Below are positions 14,516-22,735 of a stretch of 64,000 nt of DNA, piece by piece. The translations under genes and the position numbers were made by a program. The notes under the pieces are model-generated. The model was not told where the DNA came from. It saw only the letters and a program-made list of their open reading frames with translations, and ran no database searches. The number at the start of each line of letters is the position of its first letter. Position 1 is the stretch's first letter. This DNA is from Actinomycetes bacterium (GTDB lineage Bacteria > Actinomycetota > Acidimicrobiia > Acidimicrobiales > Ilumatobacteraceae): NCBI GenBank assembly GCA_021414085.1, contig JAIOPC010000007.1, positions 1 through 64,000 of the forward strand, written 5' to 3'.

Positions 14516-15940
14516 TCAATTGAACTGCGGGAAGCCACCGGGCATCCCTTGCCCTGGCATTCCCGGCATTCCCGGCATGCCGGGCAAACCCTGGCCCGGA
14601 AGCCCTTGCATGCCAGCCAATCCGGCGAGTCCGCGTTTGCCCTTCTTGCCACCACGGCTGGCGCCACCCATGCGCTTCATCATCTTCTGCATCTCTTGGA
14701 ACTGCTTCACTAGTCGGTTCACCTCGCCGACCGACGTGCCGCTGCCATTGGCGATACGCGCACGGCGACTGCCGTTGAGCAGTTCTGGTTTGCGCCGTTC
14801 GAGAGCCGTCATGCTGCGGATGATCGCTTCCACCGGCTTCAGCGCGTCGTCGCCGATCTCGGCGCCCTTCATCTCCTTGGGCATTCCCGGCATCATGCCG
14901 AGCACATTGCTCAGCGGACCCATCTTCTTCAGCGCCTGCATCTGATCAAGGAAGTCGTCGAGCGTGAACTCGCCGTCGAGCATCCTTTCGGCGGCCTTCT
15001 GCGCCTGGTCCTGATCGAATGCCTGCTCGGCACTCTCGATCAGGCTCAACACGTCGCCCATGCCCAGAATGCGCCCGGCCATGCGATCCGGGTGAAACTG
15101 CTCGAACTCGTTCAACTTCTCGCCGGTGCTGGCGAACGCGATCGGACGCCCGATGACTTCCTTGACGCTCAGAGCGGCACCACCGCGAGCATCGCCATCG
15201 AGCTTGGAGAGGATGACACCGTCGATTGCCAAGGTGGAGTGGAACGCTTCGGCGACGCCGACCGCGTCTTGACCTGTCATCGCGTCGATGACGAGGAAGG
15301 TGTAGTTCGGCTCGACCACTTTCGAGATTTGTCGAACTTGTTCCATCATCTCGGCGTCGATCGAGAGACGGCCGGCGGTGTCGACAATGAGCACGTCGCG
15401 GCCAAGTCGCCGTGCTTCCGCGAGGCCGCGCTTGGCGGTCTTCACCGGATCGCCGGGTTCACTGAACACCGGCACATCGATCTGACGACCGAGGGTGCGC
15501 AACTGCTCGACAGCCGCCGGCCGCTGTAGGTCGGCGCCGACGAGCAGCGGCTGGCGTCCTTGGCTCTTGAACCAGCGCGCCAACTTCGCCGCGCTTGTCG
15601 TCTTACCCGAGCCCTGCAAACCCGCCATCAACACGACCGTTGGCGGCCGACTGGCGTAGCTGATCTTCAGCGTCTCGCCACCGAGCATGGCAGTCAGCTC
15701 TTGGTTGACGATCTTGATGACTTGCTGGCCGGGATCGAGCGCCTCGCTGAGGCGAGCACCAATCGCCTGCTCGCGAATCCGTGCGATCACGTTGCGCACG
15801 ACACCGACGTTGACGTCGGCTTCGAGCAACGCAGTTCGGATCTCGACGAGCATCTCGTCGACATCGGCCTCGGTTAGACGGCCGCGGCCACGCAGCTTCT
15901 TGACGATGCCTTCAAGGCGCGAAGAAAGTGAGTCAAACAC
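14516..15940 (-). CDS. ffh: Signal recognition particle protein Ffh
   Basis: The 474-residue SRP54 GTPase has an N domain, the G domain with GLQGSGKTT at 107-115, DTAGR and the SRP-specific insertion, then a methionine-rich M domain that binds 4.5S RNA and signal peptides (RMLDGEFTLDDFLDQMQALKKMGPLSNVLGM). The C-terminus ends in a run of Gly-Leu/Met-Pro-Gly repeats, common at the end of actinobacterial Ffh. It pairs with FtsY encoded upstream, on the other side of the LCP gene. Its start lies 18 bp after the LCP stop. Confidence 0.97.
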   Translation of the reverse strand: MFDSLSSRLEGIVKKLRGRGRLTEADVDEMLVEIRTALLEADVNVGVVRNVIARIREQAIGARLSEALDPGQQVIKIVNQELTAMLGGETLKISYASRPPTVVLMAGLQGSGKTTSAAKLARWFKSQGRQPLLVGADLQRPAAVEQLRTLGRQIDVPVFSEPGDPVKTAKRGLAEARRLGRDVLIVDTAGRLSIDAEMMEQVRQISKVVEPNYTFLVIDAMTGQDAVGVAEAFHSTLAIDGVILSKLDGDARGGAALSVKEVIGRPIAFASTGEKLNEFEQFHPDRMAGRILGMGDVLSLIESAEQAFDQDQAQKAAERMLDGEFTLDDFLDQMQALKKMGPLSNVLGMMPGMPKEMKGAEIGDDALKPVEAIIRSMTALERRKPELLNGSRRARIANGSGTSVGEVNRLVKQFQEMQKMMKRMGGASRGGKKGKRGLAGLAGMQGLPGQGLPGMPGMPGMPGQGMPGGFPQFN

Positions 15941-15958
15941 GCGGCATCTCCAAAACGA

Positions 15959-17464
15959 CTAGGGCGTTCCGCACTGATCGGAAGTGGACTTCGAGTCCTT
16001 GTTCTCGTTACCAGCGAGCACGTCGGCGACCAGTGCACGCACCTCGACCGGATCCCACTGCGAAGCAGGGATTGTGGGTGGCGCCAGGTGCAGGGTGCGC
16101 ACTTCCTCAAATCCGCCGGCGGCGACATAGCGGTCGACCAACTGCGCCATCTCGCCCAGTCGATTGCGCGGAATATCCGTGCGAACGGCGTCACCAAACG
16201 CGGATACCAAGTCGGTCAACCCAGTGGCTAGCGCAGTTGGGGTGGCCGCAGCGGCGATCGCGCCGAGCATGCAACGCTGACGACCCATGCGGCCGTAGTC
16301 GCTATCGGAATATCGCGTGCGCGAGTACGACAACGCTTCGGTGCCATCGAAGTGATGTTGGCCAGCCTCGAAGTACTTCGGAACCGGGTGCAGCTGTGTA
16401 GTGGGGCTGCGCGCAGTGTGAATGCGCTCGGGCAGGTAGATGTCGACACCACCCAGCGCATCGACGACGCGGACGAAGCCGAGCATGTCGACGAGCACGT
16501 AGTAGTGGATCGGGATGCCGAGGAACTGCGCGATCCCCTGCTTGACAGCTTGCGAAGCCACCTCGTTGGGATCGCCACCGCCGAAGTCGTCGGGGTGCGC
16601 GGCAACGGTCGGGTACACCGCGTTGGCCAGTCCCTTGAAGCCCTTGGGATACGTGTCGTTGAGAATCGTGCCAGGAGGAAAGGGCAAGCCCCACAGGTTG
16701 CGCGGAATCGAGATCATCGCGGTGTCGCCCGTGACCGGGTCGATCGAGATGACGACCATGGTGTCGGTGCGCAAGCTGTAACGACCCGGGCCAGCGTCGC
16801 CGCCCATCAGCAAGACGTTGACGCGCTCGGTCTCAGCGAAGGGCGCGACGGTGGTGGTCGTAGCTTCGGTCGTTGGTGTGGCGCGCGGGACAGTCGTGGA
16901 ACCACCCGTGTCGGTTCCCGTTGCAGTAGTCGTGGTCGTCAACTCTGTTGGCCGAGCTGTTTCGGCGTCTTCCGAGCCGAACACCTTCTCGACCGCGCGA
17001 TCGGTTTCGATGATGTAGTCGGCGCCGACCACCAGCGGACCGACTCCGCCGATGATCACCACGGTGGCCGTCAGCAGAGCAGCGATCTTGACCGGCTTGC
17101 CCTGCGTGGGTCGCGCTTGCCAACCCGAGTCGATGGCGGCCCACAAGCGCGTCGACGCAAGTATCAGCAACACGACCCCGAGACCGACGAAGACGATGCG
17201 GCTCTCGATGATGTCGACGAGATCGCTACGGCTGCTGCCGGGCGGAACTATTGCGATGAGCGCAACGAACGCGACCACGTTCAGCACGGTTGCGGCGATC
17301 ACCCGGCGGCGGAACGGCGCCCGAATAGCGAGGTGGCCCGTGCCGGGAATGACGACCGAGCACAACGTTGCAGCAAGGCACGGCAGGTAACCGCGGCGGA
17401 CTACCTTTTGGGGCTTGGGCTCCACGGGCGCGCCCGTCTCGGCGATCGAATCCTCTGAACTCAC
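15959..17464 (-). CDS. LytR-CpsA-Psr (LCP) family glycopolymer transferase
   Basis: A 501-residue membrane protein. Residues about 25-155 hold around four hydrophobic segments, then a Thr/Ser-rich linker (about 170-210), then the extracellular LCP domain: VNVLLMGGDAGPGRYSLRTDTMVVISIDP, ISIPRN, the VVDALGGVDIYLP strand and YSRTRYSDSDYGRMGRQ with the arginines that bind the pyrophosphate. LCP enzymes move lipid-linked glycopolymers onto peptidoglycan, which suits the nearby polysaccharide genes, although this copy lies in the ftsY-ffh interval. Most LCP proteins have a single anchor helix, so the multi-helix N-terminus is less usual. Confidence 0.88.
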   Translation of the reverse strand: MSSEDSIAETGAPVEPKPQKVVRRGYLPCLAATLCSVVIPGTGHLAIRAPFRRRVIAATVLNVVAFVALIAIVPPGSSRSDLVDIIESRIVFVGLGVVLLILASTRLWAAIDSGWQARPTQGKPVKIAALLTATVVIIGGVGPLVVGADYIIETDRAVEKVFGSEDAETARPTELTTTTTATGTDTGGSTTVPRATPTTEATTTTVAPFAETERVNVLLMGGDAGPGRYSLRTDTMVVISIDPVTGDTAMISIPRNLWGLPFPPGTILNDTYPKGFKGLANAVYPTVAAHPDDFGGGDPNEVASQAVKQGIAQFLGIPIHYYVLVDMLGFVRVVDALGGVDIYLPERIHTARSPTTQLHPVPKYFEAGQHHFDGTEALSYSRTRYSDSDYGRMGRQRCMLGAIAAAATPTALATGLTDLVSAFGDAVRTDIPRNRLGEMAQLVDRYVAAGGFEEVRTLHLAPPTIPASQWDPVEVRALVADVLAGNENKDSKSTSDQCGTP

Positions 17465-17516
17465 TGGTACATCATTGGCGATCTAACCGTGCAATTCCAA
17501 TCACCTGCGACAACAT

Positions 17517-18572
17517 TCAGGAGATTTGAACCAGGGCGTCGACAAATTCGGCCGGATCGAACGGCACCAGATCGCCGATTGTCTCACCGACACCAACCAG
17601 TTTGACGGGCAGGCCGAGTTCGGTCTCGATCGCAAACACGATGCCACCCTTGGCCGACCCATCCAGCTTCGTCAGCACGACGCCGGTGACTCCGGTGCCA
17701 TCCGTCATGGTCGCGGCGCCGAACTCGCGCGCCTGCGCAAGACCGTTCTGCCCGGTCGTGGCATCGATCACGAGCAAAACCTCGGTGACGCGGCCCTTGC
17801 CCTTGGCCGCGACCCGACGCACCTTGCGCAGTTCCTCCATCAGATTGCTCTTGGTGTGCAAGCGGCCAGCAGTGTCGGCGAGCACCAGATCAATCCGGCG
17901 CGCGCTCGCACGCTCGATCGCATCGAAGATGACGGCGCTGGGGTCTCCCCCATCGCTGCCGCGCACAATCTCAGAGCCGCTGCGTTCCGCCCAGGTCGCC
18001 AATTGCTCGGCAGCGGCGGCTCGGAACGTGTCGCCGGCGGCAAGCAACACGGTGCGACCCTCGGCGCGTTGCTGGGCTGCCACCTTGCCGATTGTTGTTG
18101 TCTTGCCGACTCCGTTGACGCCCACAAAGAGCCACACGTTGGGACTGTCGGCGTCGCCGGCGACGAGATGCAGCGAGCGGTCGGCACCAGCAAGTCGAGC
18201 GGTCATCTCCGACTGCAGCGCGGTGACCAACTGCATCGGATCGACGATCTCTTTCGCCTTCACCCCGGCACGCAATCCAGCGAGGAGTTCGTCGGCCACG
18301 CGCACTCCGACATCCGCGAGCAGCAAAGCCTCTTCCAGTTCTACCCATGTCTCGGACGTGATTCCGGTGCGGGTGCTGATGCGCACCAACGCGCCGGTGA
18401 ACGCGCTGCGCGCTTTCGACATGCGGCTGCGCAACGCGGGCGATGAGCCGCTGTCCGACGGGGCGACAGGCGACGTCGCCGACGATGGCTTCGCGCTCCG
18501 ACGATTCCAGAGGACGACGCCGCAACCGAAGACCAGCACGACAACAGCAAGAACGATGTAGATCAAGTTCAA
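17517..18572 (-). CDS. ftsY: Signal recognition particle receptor FtsY
   Basis: The 351-residue GTPase has a single N-terminal membrane helix (residues 3-22, IYIVLAVVVLVFGCGVVLW), a linker, the N domain and the G domain with GVNGVGKTT at 151-159, DTAGR and TKLDGSAKGG. The direct membrane anchor replaces the acidic A domain of E. coli FtsY, as in other actinobacteria. It receives SRP-ribosome complexes. Its TTG start overlaps the stop of the ABC permease gene upstream (TTGA), so a transporter gene is translationally coupled to an essential secretion gene. Confidence 0.95.
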   Translation of the reverse strand: MNLIYIVLAVVVLVFGCGVVLWNRRSAKPSSATSPVAPSDSGSSPALRSRMSKARSAFTGALVRISTRTGITSETWVELEEALLLADVGVRVADELLAGLRAGVKAKEIVDPMQLVTALQSEMTARLAGADRSLHLVAGDADSPNVWLFVGVNGVGKTTTIGKVAAQQRAEGRTVLLAAGDTFRAAAAEQLATWAERSGSEIVRGSDGGDPSAVIFDAIERASARRIDLVLADTAGRLHTKSNLMEELRKVRRVAAKGKGRVTEVLLVIDATTGQNGLAQAREFGAATMTDGTGVTGVVLTKLDGSAKGGIVFAIETELGLPVKLVGVGETIGDLVPFDPAEFVDALVQIS

Positions 18573-19387
18573 TCAGTCCCACTGTCGCTGAGGCGTTGCG
18601 CGAGATACGCGAGCGGAATGCTGACCACCATCACAAACGTAGCCATCACGTTGACCAATGGGACGTTTTGCGGGCGACTGAAGTTCGCCAGGATCCATTG
18701 CGGCAGCGTCTCGAAGCCAGAACCGGCCGTAAAGGTCGTGACAACGATCTCGTCGAAGCTCAGCGCGAACGCGAGGATTCCGCCAGCCAACAACGCCGAC
18801 CGCATCAACGGGAACGTGATGTAGCGAAACGTTTGCGTGCCGTGCGCACCGAGATCGGCCGACGCCTCAAGCAGGTTGGGCGACGAGCGGCGCAAGCGAG
18901 CAATCACGTTGTTGTAGGCAACGACAACGCAGAACGTTGCGTGGGCAATGACCAACGAGTGGAATCCGAAGCCGACTCGAAATGAGAACAATCCCAAGTC
19001 GAAGGTGCGCGAGAACGTGTTCTGCAGCGCGATGCCGGTCACGATGCCGGGCAGGGCAATCGGCAACACCATCAGAAACGAAACGGCGTTCTTGCCGAAG
19101 AACTGGAATCGCGCCATCGCCATCGCTGCCAGCGTTCCAAGAATCAGCGCGAGCACCATCGCAACGAAGGCGACCTTGCAGGAATTGATGAGTGCATCCT
19201 TCGGCCCATCGGACTCCCACGCCTTGCGCCACCAATCGAGCGTGTAGCCGTTGAAGCCGGGCCACGACACAGACTTTGCCGGGTTGAACGACAGGCGCAG
19301 CACAACAGCAAGGGGCAAGTACAGAAACACCAGCGTCAACAGCGTGAAGCCGCCGAGTGCAAGGCGAGCAGGTAGCGAAAGTTTCAT
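18569..19387 (-). CDS. potC: Spermidine/putrescine-type ABC transporter permease, PotC-like
   Basis: A 272-residue inner membrane permease with six predicted helices. The cytoplasmic coupling motif EASADLGAHGTQTFRYITFPLM matches the EAA loop (EAAxxxGAxxxxxFxxIxLP). SFDEIVVTTFTAGSGFETLPQWI near the C-terminus is typical of PotC/PotI. It would form the channel with the PotB-like permease upstream, whose stop overlaps its ATG (ATGA at 19384-19387). Substrate is assigned by family only; related systems carry polyamines, Fe(III) or 2-aminoethylphosphonate. Confidence 0.88.
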   Translation of the reverse strand: MKLSLPARLALGGFTLLTLVFLYLPLAVVLRLSFNPAKSVSWPGFNGYTLDWWRKAWESDGPKDALINSCKVAFVAMVLALILGTLAAMAMARFQFFGKNAVSFLMVLPIALPGIVTGIALQNTFSRTFDLGLFSFRVGFGFHSLVIAHATFCVVVAYNNVIARLRRSSPNLLEASADLGAHGTQTFRYITFPLMRSALLAGGILAFALSFDEIVVTTFTAGSGFETLPQWILANFSRPQNVPLVNVMATFVMVVSIPLAYLAQRLSDSGTD

Positions 19388-20286
19388 AGGTTGTCGAAAG
19401 CGCCGGCGCGCTTCATGGCCACGAGGTACAGGATGATGATGACGAGCGGCCACAACGTGTACGCAGCTGCCAGCGGCTGATTCGGCGCGCCGAGTGTTGC
19501 GTTGATGATCGTGCCGAACATGAACCGCTCTTGGCCGTTGTTGACGATCTGCGGGACGATGTAATCCCCAAGCGTGAGCGAGAAGGTGAAGATGCTGCCC
19601 GCCGCGACGGATGGCAACAGCATCGGGAGAATGACCGACCGAAATGTTCGAAACGGTTTGGCGCCAAGGTCGCTGGCCGCATCGAGCAACGACGGCGGCA
19701 ATCGATCAAGCCCCGCGTAGATCGGCAGGACCATGAACGGCAGCCACAAGTAGACGAGCGCGACGACGATCGCGGTACGCCCGAAACCCGGCGACCAGCC
19801 GAACACGGACTCGAGAAAGCCGCCCTCGCCCTGCCCGGCCGCCGCGAACCGTCCACCGGCAGGCGAGACCATCGCGCGCCAGGCGTAACCCTTCACGAGA
19901 TAGCCAGCCCACAGCGGCATCAGCATCGCGACAATCAGCCCACGGCGAATCCACCGCGGCGCCACCTTGGCAACGAAGAACGCAACCGGCAGCGCGATCA
20001 CAAAGCAGATCGCCGTCACCAACATGGCGACCGCAGCGGTGCGGAAGAAAACCCAGACGGCGGGCCACACATCCGGGTCCCAGAACTTGAACGCAGCGAC
20101 AAGGTTGTCGGTTGTCAGGTCGTGCGTTGGTTTTTGTGTCTTCGGATCAAGGCGATAGAGCGCGCTCACAACGAGCAGCAACAACGACCCGACATACACA
20201 AACATCATCCAGCCCAGCGGTGCGCCGAGCAATGAACCGGCGCCGAGACGACGCCGGCCGTGAAACACGCGGTTGATAGCGCGCAC
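19384..20286 (-). CDS. potB: Spermidine/putrescine-type ABC transporter permease, PotB-like
   Basis: A permease of about 300 residues with a basic N-terminus (HGRRRLGAG) before the first helix and the EAA-loop DAASDLGAKPFRTFRSVILPMLLPS, followed by LTLGDYIVPQIVNNG, typical of PotB. The open frame continues further upstream to 20400, but that part overlaps the substrate-binding gene and lacks family similarity. GTG at 20284-20286 or GTG at 20266-20268 are the plausible starts; the first sits right at the foot of a 13-bp hairpin, so initiation may depend on that structure. Confidence 0.85.
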   Translation of the reverse strand: MRAINRVFHGRRRLGAGSLLGAPLGWMMFVYVGSLLLLVVSALYRLDPKTQKPTHDLTTDNLVAAFKFWDPDVWPAVWVFFRTAAVAMLVTAICFVIALPVAFFVAKVAPRWIRRGLIVAMLMPLWAGYLVKGYAWRAMVSPAGGRFAAAGQGEGGFLESVFGWSPGFGRTAIVVALVYLWLPFMVLPIYAGLDRLPPSLLDAASDLGAKPFRTFRSVILPMLLPSVAAGSIFTFSLTLGDYIVPQIVNNGQERFMFGTIINATLGAPNQPLAAAYTLWPLVIIILYLVAMKRAGAFDNL

Positions 20287-20318
20287 CGGGTGGGAGGGCC
20301 CGGAAGCCCTCCCACCCG
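20287..20318 (-). terminator. Strong intercistronic hairpin between potD and potB
   Basis: CGGGTGGGAGGGC (20287-20299) and GCCCTCCCACCCG (20306-20318) form a perfect 13-bp stem with a 6-base loop, 30 bases after the potD stop and just before the potB start. No T-run follows. Such hairpins after a binding-protein gene are known to protect the upstream mRNA or attenuate read-through, giving more binding protein than permease. Confidence 0.7.
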
Positions 20319-20348
20319 TCGCGGAAATCTGTGTGGTGCCGGGTTCGG

Positions 20349-21626
20349 CTATGCCCGCAGAGCGGTCCAAGCGTTCACCCATTCGGTGTAGCCGACACAC
20401 GTCACGTCGTTACGGCCATCGAGGCACTGCTCGGTTGCCGTCGTCCAGTACCAAACATCCGACCAGTAGTCGTCTTCCTCGGCGTGGAATGTGGCGCAGT
20501 GATCGGCCATGTCGGCGAGCGTGCACGCGAGGGCGTTGCTCGGAGCCTCGCCGAACCACACCGCCACCTGGGCGTTAGCCCACGGCGATGCAATCCAGTC
20601 CATCCACAACTTCATGCAGTTGGGGTTGGCGGCGTTGGAAGCGAGCATCCAGGTGTCGCTCCATCCGGTGGCACCCTCAACAGGCTTCACCGCATCGATG
20701 AGCGCACCGTTGCCCTGCGCGAGGTTGACGATGACCTGCCAGGTTGTTCCGGCGAGTACGGAGCCATCCTCGAGCGAGGCTTGCTGATCGGTGTACAGCG
20801 CCCAGTACTGACTGGTGAGCGCAGCTTGCTGCTCGAGCAACGCGACCGCGGCGTCGAACTGTGTCTGATCGAGGGCGTACGGGTTCGTGATACCGAGCTC
20901 CGGATTGTGCGCCATCAGGTACAGCGCCGCATCGGCGATGTAGATCGGGCTGTCGTACACGCTGACAGCACCATCGGCTGGGCCACCGGCTTCGAACATC
21001 GCGCTCCAAGAGTCCGGAGCACTGTCGGCGAAGGCCTCGGTGTTGTACACCAACAGGTTGGCACCGCGACCGTGAGGAATGCCGAACGGCACGCCGTCGA
21101 CCGAGTTCCACGGCTGCAGCTTCAGCTGCTCGAAGATGTTCTCGTAGCTGCTGTACTCAGCAACATCGATCTCGGCGACTTCGCCACCGCTGATCAGGCG
21201 CTGCGTTGCGTCACCCGACGCCGAAACGCCGTCGTACTCGCCGCTCTGCATCAGCTGCACCATCTCGTCGCTGGAGTTACCCAGCTTCGTGTTGACAGCG
21301 CAACCCGTCATTTCGGTGAATGGTGTGACCCAGTCGTATGCCGGATCTGTTGAGCCATCCTCGATGTACCCAGCCCAGGCAACGATGTTGACCTGGCCCT
21401 CTGCTCCGGCCAAAAGGTCGGCGTTCGGGGTCCACATGTAGTCGACTTCGCCCGGTGTGGTATCCGGAGCACTTGTGTCGGCTGTCGTGTCGCCAGTGGT
21501 TTCATCGGGCGCTTCTGCGACCGTTGTTGGCGCAGCAGTGGAATCGCTCTTCTCGTCGTCGCCACAAGATGCGGCAAAGATCGAGAGCGACGCCAGCAGC
21601 GCCATTGCTACTTGTGCCTTCCTCAT
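20349..21626 (-). CDS. potD: Polyamine-type ABC transporter substrate-binding lipoprotein, PotD-like
   Basis: A 425-residue lipoprotein. The ATG at 21624-21626 starts a signal peptide ending in the lipobox AASC, then an acidic Thr-rich linker. The mature part reads VNIVAWAGYIEDGSTDPAYDWVTPFTEMTGC and later VPFGIPHGRGANLLVYNTEAF, the pattern of PotD/PotF extracellular solute-binding proteins. It would capture the substrate and hand it to the PotB/PotC pair. Several cysteines (for example in NPNCMKL, NALACTL, DHCATF, EQCLDG and VTCVGY) suggest disulfides. Its start shares a base with the potA stop (TAATG). Confidence 0.88.
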   Translation of the reverse strand: MRKAQVAMALLASLSIFAASCGDDEKSDSTAAPTTVAEAPDETTGDTTADTSAPDTTPGEVDYMWTPNADLLAGAEGQVNIVAWAGYIEDGSTDPAYDWVTPFTEMTGCAVNTKLGNSSDEMVQLMQSGEYDGVSASGDATQRLISGGEVAEIDVAEYSSYENIFEQLKLQPWNSVDGVPFGIPHGRGANLLVYNTEAFADSAPDSWSAMFEAGGPADGAVSVYDSPIYIADAALYLMAHNPELGITNPYALDQTQFDAAVALLEQQAALTSQYWALYTDQQASLEDGSVLAGTTWQVIVNLAQGNGALIDAVKPVEGATGWSDTWMLASNAANPNCMKLWMDWIASPWANAQVAVWFGEAPSNALACTLADMADHCATFHAEEDDYWSDVWYWTTATEQCLDGRNDVTCVGYTEWVNAWTALRA

Positions 21627-22699
21627 TATTGGTTTCCCCCTATTTGGTTTGGATCTTCTGAATCTGGTTCTGACTCGGCGACTGTGGAGGCCGCTGCTCG
21701 CGACCACGCCAGGCGGACCGAACCACCGATGGCGACGCCGACGAGCCCGTCGCTCGGCACGTTGGCGAGAAGGTGTGAGCCGTCGGCGAGGTCGACGCGC
21801 ACCCGGCTGTCGGCGCCCAGGTACTGCACGTCGCTAACGATGCCGGCCACCGAGATCTCGCCAGTTGCCGGTTTGTCGACGATTCGAATTCGTTCCGGAC
21901 GAAGACTGTGCGCCTTGGCCGCTCCGAGCAGTTCAGCAGAGAGCTCGGCCGATAGCACGTTGCTGGTACCGACGAAGCCGGCAACGAACCCCGTGGTCGG
22001 ATGGTCGTAGATCTCACGCGGTGTTCCGACCTGCTCGATTCGGCCGTGATTGAAGACGGCAACGCGATTGCTCATGCTGAGCGCTTCGCCCTGATCGTGC
22101 GTGACGAAGACAAACGTGATGCCGACGTCGCGTTGGATGGCCTTCAACTCGACCTGCATTTCCTCGCGCAACTTGAGATCGAGCGCACCGAGCGGCTCGT
22201 CGAGCAACAACACCTTGGGCCGGTTCACCAGCGCTCGCGCAAGAGCGACCCGTTGCCGTTGCCCGCCGCTGAGCTGGCTCGGCTTGCGGCGGCCGTACTC
22301 CGCAAGCCGCACGTTCTCGAGCGCCTCGATCGCGCGTTGGCGTCGCTGCGCCTTGCTGACGCGCTTGACCTTCAGCCCGTACTCGACGTTCTGCAGCACG
22401 GTCATATGTGGAAACAGCGCGTAGTCCTGAAAGACCGTGTTGACATCGCGGTCGTAGGGGGCGCTGTGCGTGACGTCGCGACCGGCTAACAAGACGGCGC
22501 CGGAGGTGGGCGTCTCGAAGCCGGCAATCATCCGCAACACCGTCGTCTTGCCGCTGCCGGACGGACCGAGCAGGGAGAAGAACTCGCCCGCTTCAATGCT
22601 GAGGTCGACCGATTCGACAGCAACTACTTCGTGCTCGCCGCTGCCAAAAGCCTTGTGCAGGCCGACGAGCTGGATGGCGGGAGTAGGGGTGGTCGACAT
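21626..22699 (-). CDS. potA: Polyamine-type ABC transporter ATP-binding protein, PotA-like
   Basis: The 357-residue ATPase has Walker A GPSGSGKT at 45-52, the signature LSGGQRQR at 143-150, Walker B LLLDEPLGALD at about 164-174 and the H-loop VTHDQ. The C-terminal third is a TOBE domain as in PotA/FbpC importers. It energises the PotB/PotC channel. The order potA-potD-potB-potC is unusual among polyamine systems, where potD is commonly last. It begins 36 bp after the smc stop, within the same transcription direction. Confidence 0.9.
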   Translation of the reverse strand: MSTTPTPAIQLVGLHKAFGSGEHEVVAVESVDLSIEAGEFFSLLGPSGSGKTTVLRMIAGFETPTSGAVLLAGRDVTHSAPYDRDVNTVFQDYALFPHMTVLQNVEYGLKVKRVSKAQRRQRAIEALENVRLAEYGRRKPSQLSGGQRQRVALARALVNRPKVLLLDEPLGALDLKLREEMQVELKAIQRDVGITFVFVTHDQGEALSMSNRVAVFNHGRIEQVGTPREIYDHPTTGFVAGFVGTSNVLSAELSAELLGAAKAHSLRPERIRIVDKPATGEISVAGIVSDVQYLGADSRVRVDLADGSHLLANVPSDGLVGVAIGGSVRLAWSRAAASTVAESEPDSEDPNQIGGNQ

Positions 22700-22735
22700 A
22701 GAGGTGAAGTCCGCGAGGTTAGTCGCGGCGGCGAC

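Noticed and set aside
14516-14640. Gly-Leu/Met-Pro-Gly repeats at the end of ffh
   Set aside because: A low-complexity C-terminal tail is normal for actinobacterial Ffh and needs no special explanation.
18858-18872. AGCAGGTTGGG resembling the cassette site
   Set aside because: It lies inside the potC coding sequence, with no matching GGAGT half-site or flanking cassette structure, so it is a chance match.
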